Assembly (NCBI GenBank): GCA_016868305.1
Contig: VGHK01000010.1
Coordinates: 1-62,238 of the forward strand
DNA: 62,238 bases
Direction: 5' to 3'
Origin: Betaproteobacteria bacterium
Lineage (GTDB): Bacteria; Pseudomonadota; Gammaproteobacteria; Burkholderiales; Burkholderiaceae_A
The position numbers were made by a program, and so were the translations under genes. Shown one piece after another: positions 17,476 to 28,401 of the stretch. The notes under the pieces were generated by a model. That model did no database searches. It was not told the origin of the DNA and saw only the letters and a list, made by a program, of their open reading frames with translations. Every line of letters starts with the position of its first letter. Within the stretch, counting starts at the first letter, position 1.

Positions 17476-17562
17476 TGGTGCCGGAGGCGGGACTCGAACC
17501 CGCACACCCTCGCGGGCGCCGGATTTTGAGTCCGGTGCGTCTACCAATTCCACCACTCCGGC
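17476..17562 (-). tRNA. tRNA-Leu (anticodon CAA)
   Basis: An 87-base class II tRNA including an encoded CCA (TGG at 17476-17478 on the plus strand). The 5' acceptor strand GCCGGAG pairs with CTCCGGC. The D-arm contains GGTGGAATTGGTAGACGC, typical of leucine tRNA. The anticodon stem CCGGA/TCCGG carries a loop CTCAAAA giving anticodon CAA (reads UUG). A long variable arm (CGCCCGCGAGGGTG) and the T-arm GGGTTCGAGTCCC are intact. Confidence 0.97.
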
Positions 17563-17592
17563 AGCAATACGCGACACTGAGTAAACGAGTCT

Positions 17593-17598
17593 AGTATA
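17593..17598 (-). promoter_or_regulatory. -10 element of the tRNA-Leu promoter
   Basis: On the minus strand TATACT lies about 31 bases before the tRNA 5' end. The best -35 (TTGCAG) has a short 15-base spacing and overlaps the first codons of the divergent ABC ATPase gene. The two genes therefore share promoter space. Confidence 0.4.
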
Positions 17599-17604
17599 GC
17601 GCCC

Positions 17605-18294
17605 ATGTTAGAGCTGCAAGGAATCACTCTCTGGCGCACCGATTCTCCGGTTTTTCAAGGCCTGAGCCTGAGACTCACCGGACATCGGGTTGGCCTGATC
17701 GGGGCCAATGGTGCGGGCAAGAGCTCCTTACTGCGCCTGTTGCAAGGGCTACTGACGCCCGAATCAGGCGCTATCGTCTTTACCCCTAAGGGCTACACGC
17801 CCGCCCCTGCCCCTGAGGGCCGCAACCCCCGGGTACCCCGCTGTGGCCTGGTGTTTCAAAACCCTGACCACCAGATTCTCTTTCCAACGGTAATAGAAGA
17901 GCTCTGTTTCGGTCAGCTGCAGCGCGGTACGGACAAGCAAACAGCCGAACAAAACGTGCGCAAGCTTGCCCAAAATTATGGATCGTCAGACTTACTGGAG
18001 CTTGCGACCCATGCCCTGTCTGAGGGGCAAAAGCAGCGGCTCTGCATCCTGTCTGTGCTGGCAGACGGCCCTGAACTGCTGCTGCTCGATGAGCCATTTG
18101 CAAGCCTCGACCGTAAGGCAACCGCGCAGATGCTTGCCATGGTCTCAGCCATTGACCAGCCCCTGATCATGGCAAGCCACATGCTTGACCTGTTTCAAGA
18201 CTTTGACGAGCTTGTATGGATGGATAGGGGCACTGTACGCCTACAGGGCTCGCCTGCCGATGTCATCGCTGCCTACCTAGCAGACAAAGACTAG
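17605..18294 (+). CDS. ECF transporter ATP-binding (A) component, BioM/CbiO-like
   Basis: A 229-residue ABC ATPase with Walker A GANGAGKS (33-40), Q-loop [20 protein letters not shown] typical of energy-coupling factor ATPases, signature LSEGQKQR (Gly to Glu variant of LSGGQ) and Walker B LLLLDEP. Length and motifs are closest to BioM. The matching T-component gene lies 1.2 kb downstream on the same strand, beyond the oppositely oriented queA. Its 3' end overlaps the queA 3' end by four bases. No substrate-binding S component is in the window, so the vitamin or metal carried cannot be told. Confidence 0.88.
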   Translation: MLELQGITLWRTDSPVFQGLSLRLTGHRVGLIGANGAGKSSLLRLLQGLLTPESGAIVFTPKGYTPAPAPEGRNPRVPRCGLVFQNPDHQILFPTVIEELCFGQLQRGTDKQTAEQNVRKLAQNYGSSDLLELATHALSEGQKQRLCILSVLADGPELLLLDEPFASLDRKATAQMLAMVSAIDQPLIMASHMLDLFQDFDELVWMDRGTVRLQGSPADVIAAYLADKD

Positions 18295-19415
18295 GTCGGT
18301 CGCAGCCCCGCAGCAGGCGCCTGTTCAGCGATACGGCCCGCCAGAAACATGGCATCACCATAACTAAAAAAGCGATACCGCTGGGCAATCGCATGGGCAT
18401 AGGCGCCACGGATCGTCTCATAGCCCGCAAAGGCGCTCACGAGCATGAGCAGGGTGGACCTGGGCAGGTGAAAGTTGGTAAGCAGCGCATCCACGAGGCG
18501 GAAACGATAGCCTGGAGTAATAAACAGATCGGTCTCCCACTGACCGTACAAGGCATGGCCAGAGGCCTCACGGGCAGCGGCCGACTCCAGCGTGCGCAGA
18601 CTGGTCGTGCCGACCGCAACCACGCGCCCGCCCAGACCCCGGGTGTCGGCGATGGCCTGGGCCGTGGCTTGAGGAAGACTGCACCATTCCCAATGCATCT
18701 TGTGGGCCGATAGGTCATCGGACCGCACGGGGGCAAACGTACCGCTGCCCACGTGGAGGGTAACCGTTGCACGTCTGACTCCCTTGGCATCAAGAGCGTC
18801 TAAAAAGGCTTCATCAAAATGAAGTCCTGCCGTGGGCGCTGCCACCGAGCCCGCATGCTCTGCATAGACGGTCTGGTAGCGCTTAAGATCTTCTGCATTG
18901 GGCCTATGATCGATGTAGGGCGGAAGCGGGAGTTCACCATAGGCTTCCAGATAGTCCAGTACCGCGCCTGCAAAACAGAGTTCCACCCGATCCGCTGCCC
19001 CAGGAACCGGGCCCTTGAACAACACACGGTCAGACAACCCAGCTGCCTGCCCCTGGCTGCGGTCACCCCCTTCTCGTACCTCAAGGCGCAGGTCCGTTCC
19101 CGGAGTAGGCTTTTTACTTGCGCGCATCAAGGCCGTGGCGGTCTTATCTGAGGTGATACGCTCTATGAGAAACTCAACCTGCCCCCCCGTTGGCTTTCGG
19201 GCGAAAAGTCGCGCTGGAATTACCTTGGAATCGTTAAATATCAAAAGATCGTCCGGCAGCAAAATACCAAGCAGATCGGTGAACACCCGATCCTCCCAGC
19301 GGCCCTGGCCCAACACGTGCAGGAGCCGACTCTCAGATCGTCTGGCTGCGGGGCGCTGGGCCACGAGGTCATTCGGTAGAACAAAATCAAAGTCTGAAAG
19401 TCGGTATTGCGGCAC
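18291..19415 (-). CDS. queA: tRNA preQ1(34) S-adenosylmethionine ribosyltransferase-isomerase
   Basis: A 374-residue queuosine-synthesis enzyme that transfers the ribosyl part of S-adenosylmethionine to preQ1 in tRNA, giving epoxyqueuosine. GTG at 19415 is chosen because the conserved start ([19 protein letters not shown]) follows directly and GAG lies about seven bases before it; the frame extends to 19520 but that would overlap the ECF T gene. Motifs seen: [38 protein letters not shown] and [21 protein letters not shown]. tgt, the preceding enzyme of the pathway, is close by on the same strand. Confidence 0.95.
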   Translation of the reverse strand: MPQYRLSDFDFVLPNDLVAQRPAARRSESRLLHVLGQGRWEDRVFTDLLGILLPDDLLIFNDSKVIPARLFARKPTGGQVEFLIERITSDKTATALMRASKKPTPGTDLRLEVREGGDRSQGQAAGLSDRVLFKGPVPGAADRVELCFAGAVLDYLEAYGELPLPPYIDHRPNAEDLKRYQTVYAEHAGSVAAPTAGLHFDEAFLDALDAKGVRRATVTLHVGSGTFAPVRSDDLSAHKMHWEWCSLPQATAQAIADTRGLGGRVVAVGTTSLRTLESAAAREASGHALYGQWETDLFITPGYRFRLVDALLTNFHLPRSTLLMLVSAFAGYETIRGAYAHAIAQRYRFFSYGDAMFLAGRIAEQAPAAGLRPT

Positions 19416-19481
19416 GGTGGTCTCAAGAAGGCTATGGCCAAAGCCTGGCGCAGTGGTGAACCGGCAGATTGTGGCACGCGC

Positions 19482-21324
<1,843 letters not shown>

Positions 21325-21393
21325 TTATATATACTTAGCGGCTTACCTGTAGTACACCGGTAACTACCCCCCTCTGTTCTAAGGAGTGCATTT

Positions 21394-21723
21394 GTGCTGA
21401 TTTCCCCCGCATACGCCCAGGCCGCAGGAGGCCAGGATTCGCTCATTGGTTTTCTTCCCCTGATCCTGATGTTTGTGGTCTTGTACCTACTCATGATCCG
21501 CCCCCAGATGAAGCGCGCCAAGGAGCATAAGCTTCTTGTAGAAGGCCTGCAAAAAGGTGATGAGATCATCACCGCCGCAGGCATGGTCGGAAAAGTAACC
21601 GACGTCGACGAGGCTTATATAACTGTGGAAGTGGGCCAAGGCGACAAGCCAGTGCAAGTCGTAATGCAGCGTCAGGCAGTGCAGACCTTACTGCCCAAAG
21701 GTACTATCAAGACCATCAGCTAA
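21394..21723 (+). CDS. yajC: Preprotein translocase subunit YajC
   Basis: A 109-residue single-pass membrane protein of the SecDF-YajC complex. The GTG start at 21394 is supported by AAGGAG eight bases upstream. One transmembrane helix (about 18-37) ends in the signature MIRPQMKRAKEHK, and the cytosolic part has GDEIITAAGMVGKV. The order tgt-yajC-secD-secF is the common proteobacterial one, except that tgt here is divergent. Confidence 0.96.
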   Translation: MLISPAYAQAAGGQDSLIGFLPLILMFVVLYLLMIRPQMKRAKEHKLLVEGLQKGDEIITAAGMVGKVTDVDEAYITVEVGQGDKPVQVVMQRQAVQTLLPKGTIKTIS

Positions 21724-21733
21724 GACTGCCCGA

Positions 21734-23578
21734 ATGAACCGTGTCGCCTGGTGGCGGTTGGCACTCATGGCCCTTGCCCTGGGCTTTGGTCTGCTCTATA
21801 CCCTGCCCAATTTTTTCGGAGAGCAGCCTGCCGTTCAGGTCTCGACTGCCAAGGCTACGCTGAAGGTCGAGGCAGCCGTAATACCTTTGGTGGAAAGGTC
21901 GCTCAGCGAGGCAGGCCTGGTACATCAGGGCATATCGTTTGACGCAGCGCCTACGGGAAATACGGTCCGTGCCAGGTTCTCTGACACTGACGATCAGCTT
22001 CGTGCGCGTGAGGTGATTGAGGCCACCCTTAACAAAGATCGCAGCGATTATGTGGTGGCGCTAAACCTGGTCTCTGCAACCCCGTCCTGGCTCACCCAGA
22101 TTAACGCGCTGCCTATGTATCTGGGGCTCGACCTACGTGGCGGAGTGCACTTCATGCTGCAGGTGGATATGGCCGCTGCGCTTTCGAAGCGGCTCGATGC
22201 CTTGCAGGGCGATGCACGTACCTTGCTGCGCGAAAAACGGGTGCGGCACTCCGGAATCTCCCGTGGCCGAGACAGTATTGAGGTGCGCTTTGCCGCCGAA
22301 GACCAAAGAGCGGCTGCCCGTCTTGCACTCACCGAGCAGCTCCCGGAGCTTGAATGGCAAGAAGTCTCACTAGGAGATACCCTGGGATTAATCGGGCGAT
22401 TCAAGCCAGCAACCGCCACCCGAATTCAAGAGTTTGCCCTCAAGCAAAACATCACCACCCTCAGCAACCGTATTAACGAACTCGGGGTGGCAGAACCGAT
22501 TGTCCAGCAGCAAGGCGCAGACCGCATCGTGGTGCAACTGCCAGGAGTCCAAGATACGGCAAAGGCCAAGGACATTCTTGGGCGCACAGCAACCCTCGAG
22601 ATCCGTATGGTCGAAGATGGAATAGAGGCAGCCCAGGCACTTACCGAAGGCAGGGTTCCCGCAGGGTTTGATCTCTATACCGAGCGCGGAGGCGCGCCGC
22701 TTTTGCTGCGAAAAGACGTAATTCTTACCGGAAGCAACCTTACCGATGCCCAGGCGGGATTTGACTCTCAGAACCCGCTGGAGCCCGCTGTCCACCTTAC
22801 TCTTGATGCCAAAGGGGCACGCATATTCCGCGAAATTACCCGCGAGAATATCGGCAAGCGTATGGCCATTTTGCTCATCGAAAAGGGCCAAGGCGAGGTG
22901 ATCACCGCACCGGTGATTCGCAGCGAGATTCCTGGTGGTCGGGTACAGATCTCCGGTCGTATGACAACAGTAGAAGCCGCTGACACAGCACTGCTGCTGC
23001 GTGCAGGCTCTCTGGCCGCGCCTATGGAGATTATCGAAGAACGCCTGATCGGTCCTAGCCTGGGTGCAGACAATATCGCGCAGGGGTTTAGTGCTACCAC
23101 CTGGGGCTTTGTCGCAATCGCGGTGTTTATGGCGGTGTACTACAGTCTCTTTGGCGTGATCTCTGTGCTGGCCCTGTGCCTGAACCTGCTGCTTCTCTTT
23201 TCTTTGCTGTCCATTTTGCAGGCAACACTCACCCTGCCGGGCATTGCTGCGGTAGCGCTCACTCTTGGCATGGCAATCGATGCCAACGTGCTGATTAACG
23301 AACGGGTGCGAGAAGAAATCCGCGCTGGCGCGGTCCCGCAGGTGGCCATTGCTACCGGATACGACAAGGCCTGGGCGACCATTCTCGATTCGAACATCAC
23401 TACCCTTATCGCTGGGGTTGCACTGCTTGCCTTCGGGTCGGGGCCGGTTCGTGGGTTTGCAGTGGTGCATGTGCTGGGAATTCTCACCAGTATGTTCTCA
23501 GCAGTCTTTTTCAGTCGCGGCCTGGTCAACCTTTGGTACGGAAGCCGCAAGCGTCTTGGTCGATTGGCAATCGGATAG
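21734..23578 (+). CDS. secD: Protein translocase subunit SecD
   Basis: A 614-residue RND-type membrane protein that uses the proton gradient to help release exported proteins. An N-terminal helix, a large periplasmic P1 domain starting with LGLDLRGGVHFMLQVD, and five C-terminal helices are present. LGMAIDANVLINERVREE carries the conserved Asp of helix 4 for proton conduction. It starts 10 bases after yajC, in one operon with secF. Confidence 0.97.
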   Translation: MNRVAWWRLALMALALGFGLLYTLPNFFGEQPAVQVSTAKATLKVEAAVIPLVERSLSEAGLVHQGISFDAAPTGNTVRARFSDTDDQLRAREVIEATLNKDRSDYVVALNLVSATPSWLTQINALPMYLGLDLRGGVHFMLQVDMAAALSKRLDALQGDARTLLREKRVRHSGISRGRDSIEVRFAAEDQRAAARLALTEQLPELEWQEVSLGDTLGLIGRFKPATATRIQEFALKQNITTLSNRINELGVAEPIVQQQGADRIVVQLPGVQDTAKAKDILGRTATLEIRMVEDGIEAAQALTEGRVPAGFDLYTERGGAPLLLRKDVILTGSNLTDAQAGFDSQNPLEPAVHLTLDAKGARIFREITRENIGKRMAILLIEKGQGEVITAPVIRSEIPGGRVQISGRMTTVEAADTALLLRAGSLAAPMEIIEERLIGPSLGADNIAQGFSATTWGFVAIAVFMAVYYSLFGVISVLALCLNLLLLFSLLSILQATLTLPGIAAVALTLGMAIDANVLINERVREEIRAGAVPQVAIATGYDKAWATILDSNITTLIAGVALLAFGSGPVRGFAVVHVLGILTSMFSAVFFSRGLVNLWYGSRKRLGRLAIG

Positions 23579-23583
23579 CCATT

Positions 23584-24519
23584 ATGGAATTTTTTCGTCT
23601 CGAAAAAACGATCCGTTTTATGCGGCATGCCAAGCTGCTCAACGCCATCTCTGGCCTGTTATTTATTGCGGCAGTTGCCTGCATCCTCTGGCGTGGGCTT
23701 GCCTTTTCAATCGAGTTCACCGGCGGCACGGTTATGGAGGTCTCTTATGCCCAGACCGCCCCGCTGCAAAAAGTACGCGAGACGGTGCAGGCCATGGGAT
23801 ACGCCGATGCCCAGGTACAAAATTTCGGCAGCGCCCGCGACCTTCTCATTCGGCTTCCCCTTAAAGGAGAAGCGAGCAATGACCAGGCCCAGGAGGTTTT
23901 TCGAGCAATCGCGGGTATCGATCCGAATGCGGCGCCTGAGCTCAGGCGGGTGGAGTTTGTTGGCCCACAGGTCGGGGCGGAGCTCGCCACCGACGGCCTG
24001 ATTGCCCTGATCTTTGTAATCCTGGGAATCATGATCTACCTGGCAGCGCGATTCGAATGGAAGTTTGCAATCGCCGCCATCGTAGCCAACCTGCACGATG
24101 TAGTGATCATCCTTGGGTTCTTTGCTGCCTTCCAGTGGGAGTTCTCTCTCTCAGTCTTGGCAGCCACCTTGGCCGTACTCGGCTACTCGGTTAACGAGTC
24201 GGTTGTAGTAGCCGACCGAATTCGAGAAAACTTCAAGCGCATGCGCAAGGCAAGCGTTGAAGAAGTGATTGACAACGCCATTACCCGCACCATGAGCAGA
24301 ACAATCATTACCCATGGCACCACCGAGACCATGGTTCTTGCCATGTTGATATTCGGCGGACCCGCGCTACATTACTTTGCCCTGGCACTCACCATCGGCA
24401 TTGTCTTTGGTATTTACAGCTCGATCTTTGTCATGGCTGCCATCACGATGTGGCTGGGAATCAAGCGGGAGGATCTGGTAAAGCCGGTCAAGCCCAAAGA
24501 CGAAGTGATTGCCCCATAG
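23584..24519 (+). CDS. secF: Protein translocase subunit SecF
   Basis: A 311-residue partner of SecD. ATG at 23584 (MEFFRLEKTIRFMRH) is five bases after the secD stop. Family motifs are IEFTGGTVMEVSY in the periplasmic domain, GYSVNESVVVADRIREN in helix 4, and TRTMSRTIITHGTT. It ends 12 bases before ureF, so the urease accessory genes are probably on the same transcript. Confidence 0.97.
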   Translation: MEFFRLEKTIRFMRHAKLLNAISGLLFIAAVACILWRGLAFSIEFTGGTVMEVSYAQTAPLQKVRETVQAMGYADAQVQNFGSARDLLIRLPLKGEASNDQAQEVFRAIAGIDPNAAPELRRVEFVGPQVGAELATDGLIALIFVILGIMIYLAARFEWKFAIAAIVANLHDVVIILGFFAAFQWEFSLSVLAATLAVLGYSVNESVVVADRIRENFKRMRKASVEEVIDNAITRTMSRTIITHGTTETMVLAMLIFGGPALHYFALALTIGIVFGIYSSIFVMAAITMWLGIKREDLVKPVKPKDEVIAP

Positions 24520-24531
24520 AGCCCCTAAACA

Positions 24532-25239
24532 GTGGCCTCTCGAGCGTCCCGCAGCACCCCTGGCCTTCAGTTTCTCCTCCGAATCACCTCCCCCACGATG
24601 CCCCTGGGCGGCTTTAGCTACTCGGGGGGCCTTGAATCTGCAGTTGAAAAGGGGCTCGTAGAAAACGAAGACGATGCGGCGCAATGGATCGAAGATGGGC
24701 TATGCGGAGTCTTATCTGTCTGTGAGGGCCCTCTCTGGCTGCTTCTCTACCAGGCTATAAAAGAGCGAGATGCTGCCCAGGCGACCCAGTGGAATCATTG
24801 GTACTGGGCAAGCCGCGACACTCGCGAGATGCGCCAGGAGACCCAGCAAATGGGCTGGTCATTGCGACAGGTAGCCATGAACCAGTCTTGGGGAAATCCC
24901 GATCTGCAAGGGCTGCGCGACCAGCTCGTTCCGGAAACCTACCTCGCCATGCATGCCTATGCCTCGGTGGTGCATGGCGTGAAGGCCCAAGACGGCCTGT
25001 TAGCCTTTTTCTACGCCTGGGCCGACAATCAGACGCTGGCTGCGATTAAAACCGTACCCCTGGGGCAGTCCGCAGGCCAAAGGCTCTTGGCCAAAACAGG
25101 CGACTGGATCGAGAAGGCAGTTGCCAAATCCCAAGAATGCATTGCCCAGCAGCCCCCGACGGTTCAGACTTCAGCGGTACAGCTCAGCATTCTGAGCAGC
25201 CAGCATGAGCACCAGTATTCACGGCTATTCCGATCCTAG
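24532..25239 (+). CDS. ureF: Urease accessory protein UreF
   Basis: A 235-residue all-helical chaperone that works with UreD and UreG to insert nickel into urease. The frame starts with GTG at 24532. Family blocks: [39 protein letters not shown], and [45 protein letters not shown]. It is unusual in being 12 bases behind secF and 3 to 8 kb from the structural urease genes, which lie on the opposite strand. Confidence 0.93.
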   Translation: MASRASRSTPGLQFLLRITSPTMPLGGFSYSGGLESAVEKGLVENEDDAAQWIEDGLCGVLSVCEGPLWLLLYQAIKERDAAQATQWNHWYWASRDTREMRQETQQMGWSLRQVAMNQSWGNPDLQGLRDQLVPETYLAMHAYASVVHGVKAQDGLLAFFYAWADNQTLAAIKTVPLGQSAGQRLLAKTGDWIEKAVAKSQECIAQQPPTVQTSAVQLSILSSQHEHQYSRLFRS

Positions 25240-25262
25240 TTTCTGCAGACAAAGGAGCTGCG

Positions 25263-25880
25263 ATGCGCACCAAACCCTTCCCCCCCCTGCGTGTCGGTGT
25301 AGGGGGCCCCGTGGGCTCAGGAAAGACCACCCTACTGGAAGTCTTGTGCAAGGCCATGCGCGACCGTCACGACCTCGTGGCTATCACAAACGACATCTAC
25401 ACCAAAGAAGACCAGCGTCTGCTTACCCTATCGGGTGCCCTTCCGCCTGAACGAATCCTTGGGGTCGAGACCGGGGGATGCCCCCACACGGCCATTCGGG
25501 AAGATGCATCCATCAATCTTGAGGCGGTTGACCGCATGCTGCAGCGGTTTCCGGAGGCCGATATCGTCTTTATCGAATCCGGAGGCGACAACCTGGCCGC
25601 CACATTCAGCCCAGAGCTTTCTGATTTCACCATCTATGTCATTGACGTTGCAGGGGGAGAGAAGATTCCGCGTAAGGGGGGGCCAGGAATCACCCGGTCT
25701 GACCTACTTGTGATCAACAAGACCGATCTTGCGCCAATGGTGGGGGCAAACCTGGAAGTGATGGCCCAAGACACCGCCCGCATGCGGCCGGATAGGCCTT
25801 GGGTGATGTGCAACCTAAAGACAGGTTTGGGTCTTGACAGGGTTGTCCAGGAAATTGAGGCCCAGCTTTTTACGCAGTAG
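25263..25880 (+). CDS. ureG: Urease accessory GTPase UreG
   Basis: A 205-residue SIMIBI GTPase that delivers nickel to urease. P-loop [10 protein letters not shown] (14-23), switch region [13 protein letters not shown], nickel-binding CPH motif in [20 protein letters not shown] Walker B region and the NKTD guanine-specificity motif are all present. AAGGAG lies upstream of the ATG. Pairs with ureF and converges with the FRG-domain gene. Confidence 0.97.
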   Translation: MRTKPFPPLRVGVGGPVGSGKTTLLEVLCKAMRDRHDLVAITNDIYTKEDQRLLTLSGALPPERILGVETGGCPHTAIREDASINLEAVDRMLQRFPEADIVFIESGGDNLAATFSPELSDFTIYVIDVAGGEKIPRKGGPGITRSDLLVINKTDLAPMVGANLEVMAQDTARMRPDRPWVMCNLKTGLGLDRVVQEIEAQLFTQ

Positions 25881-25896
25881 GCTCGCAGACAGCCCA

Positions 25897-26718
25897 CTAC
25901 GCCATTGGGTTTTGCCCGCCTTCGGTGGACTTGGCAAGATACTCCTGCACCAGGCTCTCCCAGACCACCTCAAGCTCATAGGCACTCGAGATCGCCAGCC
26001 CCTCCAGGTCTGGAAATAAGGTGGCATAGGTAATATTCATGCGATATAAAGCTTGCATCGCCTGGCTGCGAATGGTTAACGGAAGCACATACTTCACAAG
26101 AAGGTCAGACCCATGGTCATAGCTCTCTAGAAGCGCTCCCAAGGTCTTTTGAATCTGCCCCGGCATGACAAAAAGCCCCGACTGAGAGACAAGCCTTCGA
26201 TCCATCTCGGATGGCTCCCCTACCCAGACCACGGGGTTGGTGTTTCTCAGGAAATAGCGCTCGTAGTTTCCCTGAATACGTGGATCGATAACCTCCCGGG
26301 TAAGTCCGGGATCAAAAGAGGGGGCTGCAGACCAGAGCTGCGGGGTGTTAAGGGCATACACCGCCGACTCGTCCAGCGCATTCTCTAAGGCAAAAAAAGC
26401 GGCCACATAGGGAGACTTTGTGAAATCCAATAGCCGCGTCGGAGCACCATGGTGCTGCATCAGCGCAAGGCAACGCAGGTCATCAGACAGCCCTATGCTA
26501 TCGCTGAGGTAATTGTGCGCCTTGCGCCGAAAGACCCTGAGCGCCCGCGACTCGCGTAATGGCCACAACACGGGATCGGGGCAGTAGGCAGTAAAACGCC
26601 GGGCAATGGCCGTTACAAGAGGCCATTGGGCCGAAACCTCACCCCGAAAGGCCCAGCCGCTTAAGGCGTCTGTCTTTTCTACAAAATCATCCCAACTGGG
26701 AACCTGAACAACACGCAT
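25897..26718 (-). CDS. FRG domain-containing protein
   Basis: A 273-residue protein with an FRG domain: WAFRGE near residue 22, and MQHHGAPTRLLDFTKSPYVAAFFALE in the middle. Function of the domain is unknown; FRG proteins are often found in variable islands. No membrane segment. The start at 26718 has AAGG upstream. The gene sits in the middle of the urease locus between ureG and a LysR gene, and has no evident link to urease, so I suspect insertion by transfer (inference). Confidence 0.8.
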   Translation of the reverse strand: MRVVQVPSWDDFVEKTDALSGWAFRGEVSAQWPLVTAIARRFTAYCPDPVLWPLRESRALRVFRRKAHNYLSDSIGLSDDLRCLALMQHHGAPTRLLDFTKSPYVAAFFALENALDESAVYALNTPQLWSAAPSFDPGLTREVIDPRIQGNYERYFLRNTNPVVWVGEPSEMDRRLVSQSGLFVMPGQIQKTLGALLESYDHGSDLLVKYVLPLTIRSQAMQALYRMNITYATLFPDLEGLAISSAYELEVVWESLVQEYLAKSTEGGQNPMA

Positions 26719-26823
26719 AAAGGCCTTTAGCTCTTAGAAACCACGGGTGTGCAGTACGCCACGATCTTAACCCAGGCGCAGCCAACCCCGCGTTTGGGCC
26801 CAAGGCCGAAGACCGTATTTCTA

Positions 26824-26829
26824 TATACT
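26824..26829 (+). promoter_or_regulatory. Possible -10 box of the LysR gene
   Basis: TATACT about 50 bases before the LysR ATG, in the 161-base divergent gap between the FRG and LysR genes. No good -35 is seen, consistent with an activator-dependent or weak promoter. Confidence 0.3.
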
Positions 26830-26879
26830 CAATCGTCCTTTTGGTACCCCGGTGATCGACTCCTCTTCTTCTTGCTGCC

Positions 26880-27815
26880 ATGCTGCAACCCAATGTTCTT
26901 CGATACTTTGCAGAAGTCGCCCGAACCGGGTCTCTCAGAGTCACTGCTGATCAGCAGCAAATAGCACCAAGTGCCTTAAGCCGACAGATAAACCAGCTTG
27001 AGAAGTTTCTGGACACAAAGCTGTTTATCCGTTCAACCAAGGGGATGCAGCTCACCGAAATCGGCCGAGAGTTACTCAGCTTTGTCGAGGAGAACAACCG
27101 CAATATCGACGCGCTAGTGCAGCGTATCGAGGATATCGACCATCTAAGAAGAGCCTCTGTGCGTATCGCCTCTGTCGAAGGTACGACCATTAGCTTCCTG
27201 CCTGCAGTGATGGCCCGATTCTCTCGTGGATTCCCGGGTATCCGTTATGAAGTGGTTGTCAGCAACACACATGACGTTGCCGACCGGGTTGCTGCAGGCG
27301 ACAGCGAAATCGGAATCGCGTTTAACTGCCCGTCAAGGGATGACCTGATCCTGCGGGCCCGAATTCCGCAGCCTCTGCATCTCATCGGCAGAAGCGACAA
27401 TCCTGCCCTTAGGCGAAGAAGTATTAGCCTCGCAGAGATGGCAAGCCTGAAACTTGCACTGCCTACCCGTCAGTTCAGTATTCGGCGCATCATTGAGCAG
27501 TCGTTGCGAACAACCAATCTCGTGGGGACGATTGCCCTGGAGACTAATTCTCTAATGCTGATACGACAGGTGATCACCCAGACCGATCTACTCACCTGCA
27601 TGCCTGAATTCGTCTTCGAAAATGAGGTTAGGAGCAATGTTGTATCCACGTGCGCGGTTGAGGATAGGCTAGCGCAGGCGGTCACCCTTGATGTAGTAAC
27701 GCGTCACGGCCATACCCTGTCTGGAGAGGCAAGGCGGTTTTTGAGTATTCTTCTTGAGGCCGCCAAGGAAAAAACCCAGACTCAACTTAGCCACGCGCAG
27801 CATTTGGTCTTGTAG
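26880..27815 (+). CDS. LysR-family transcriptional regulator
   Basis: A 311-residue LysR regulator. The N-terminal winged helix-turn-helix (about 4-62) contains LRYFAEVARTGSL and APSALSRQINQLEKFLDTKLFIRSTKGM. The effector-binding domain follows from about residue 90. The ligand cannot be inferred. It lies between the FRG gene (divergent) and ureE (convergent), so control of urease or of nearby genes is possible but unproven. Confidence 0.92.
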   Translation: MLQPNVLRYFAEVARTGSLRVTADQQQIAPSALSRQINQLEKFLDTKLFIRSTKGMQLTEIGRELLSFVEENNRNIDALVQRIEDIDHLRRASVRIASVEGTTISFLPAVMARFSRGFPGIRYEVVVSNTHDVADRVAAGDSEIGIAFNCPSRDDLILRARIPQPLHLIGRSDNPALRRRSISLAEMASLKLALPTRQFSIRRIIEQSLRTTNLVGTIALETNSLMLIRQVITQTDLLTCMPEFVFENEVRSNVVSTCAVEDRLAQAVTLDVVTRHGHTLSGEARRFLSILLEAAKEKTQTQLSHAQHLVL

Positions 27816-27880
27816 CGCACAGACACCAACCCAGGCCTCGATTCTCGGTTATCTGGTGCAGGCTTGGCGCCTTCAGCTAG

Positions 27881-28384
27881 CTAGCCTGGGCCTCGAGAGG
27901 CAAACACCGCCTGTGCAAGGGCATAATCCTCCGGAAAGGTTGCCTCATGACCATGCTGGTGGCCCCCTCCATAGGCTCCCCATTCGGGCTCAAAAGCAGA
28001 TACTACTGTCACAGGATGCACGCCCAACTGACGAAGCATCTCGGCGAGCACCGGATCGGCCCGAAACTGCAGATACCCTTCGGTAATTTCTATGCGCACA
28101 TGGCGGTTACCCAAATGATAAGCGCAACGCATCAGGGCAAAGGCACGGTCCTCTACCCGCAGTAGTTCCTCATCTGCAGCAACCACCTCTACCAAACGGC
28201 CCAGGGTATCAACCAACAGACTGCCCCCCCGGAGAACGCCCCCTCGGGCAACCAAGACACCCACCTCTTCACCGGTCGTCATTAGCCGTGACTTGAACCG
28301 GCTCTTGCTCCGGGTCTCAAAGTCGAGGTTCAGGCAGTCAAAGGGCGGTTCATCCGTCGCCGGAGCAAGGCCAAACACCTGCAT
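27881..28384 (-). CDS. ureE: Urease accessory protein UreE
   Basis: A 167-residue nickel metallochaperone. The N-terminal peptide-binding domain has TRSKSRFK and the C-terminal domain starts with YHLGNRHV. The nickel-binding His-rich tail is short (GGGHQHGHE). It follows ureC with a 17-base gap; the ATG at 28384 is preceded by GAGG. Confidence 0.93.
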   Translation of the reverse strand: MQVFGLAPATDEPPFDCLNLDFETRSKSRFKSRLMTTGEEVGVLVARGGVLRGGSLLVDTLGRLVEVVAADEELLRVEDRAFALMRCAYHLGNRHVRIEITEGYLQFRADPVLAEMLRQLGVHPVTVVSAFEPEWGAYGGGHQHGHEATFPEDYALAQAVFASRGPG

Positions 28385-28401
28385 CTACCTCAGTGCCCTA
28401 C

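Noticed and set aside
22388-23470. Long minus-strand open frame (360 residues) opposite secD
   Set aside because: It is the antisense shadow of secD. Its composition (many Arg, His, Gln, Cys) is typical of reverse-frame translation, and it has no family motif.
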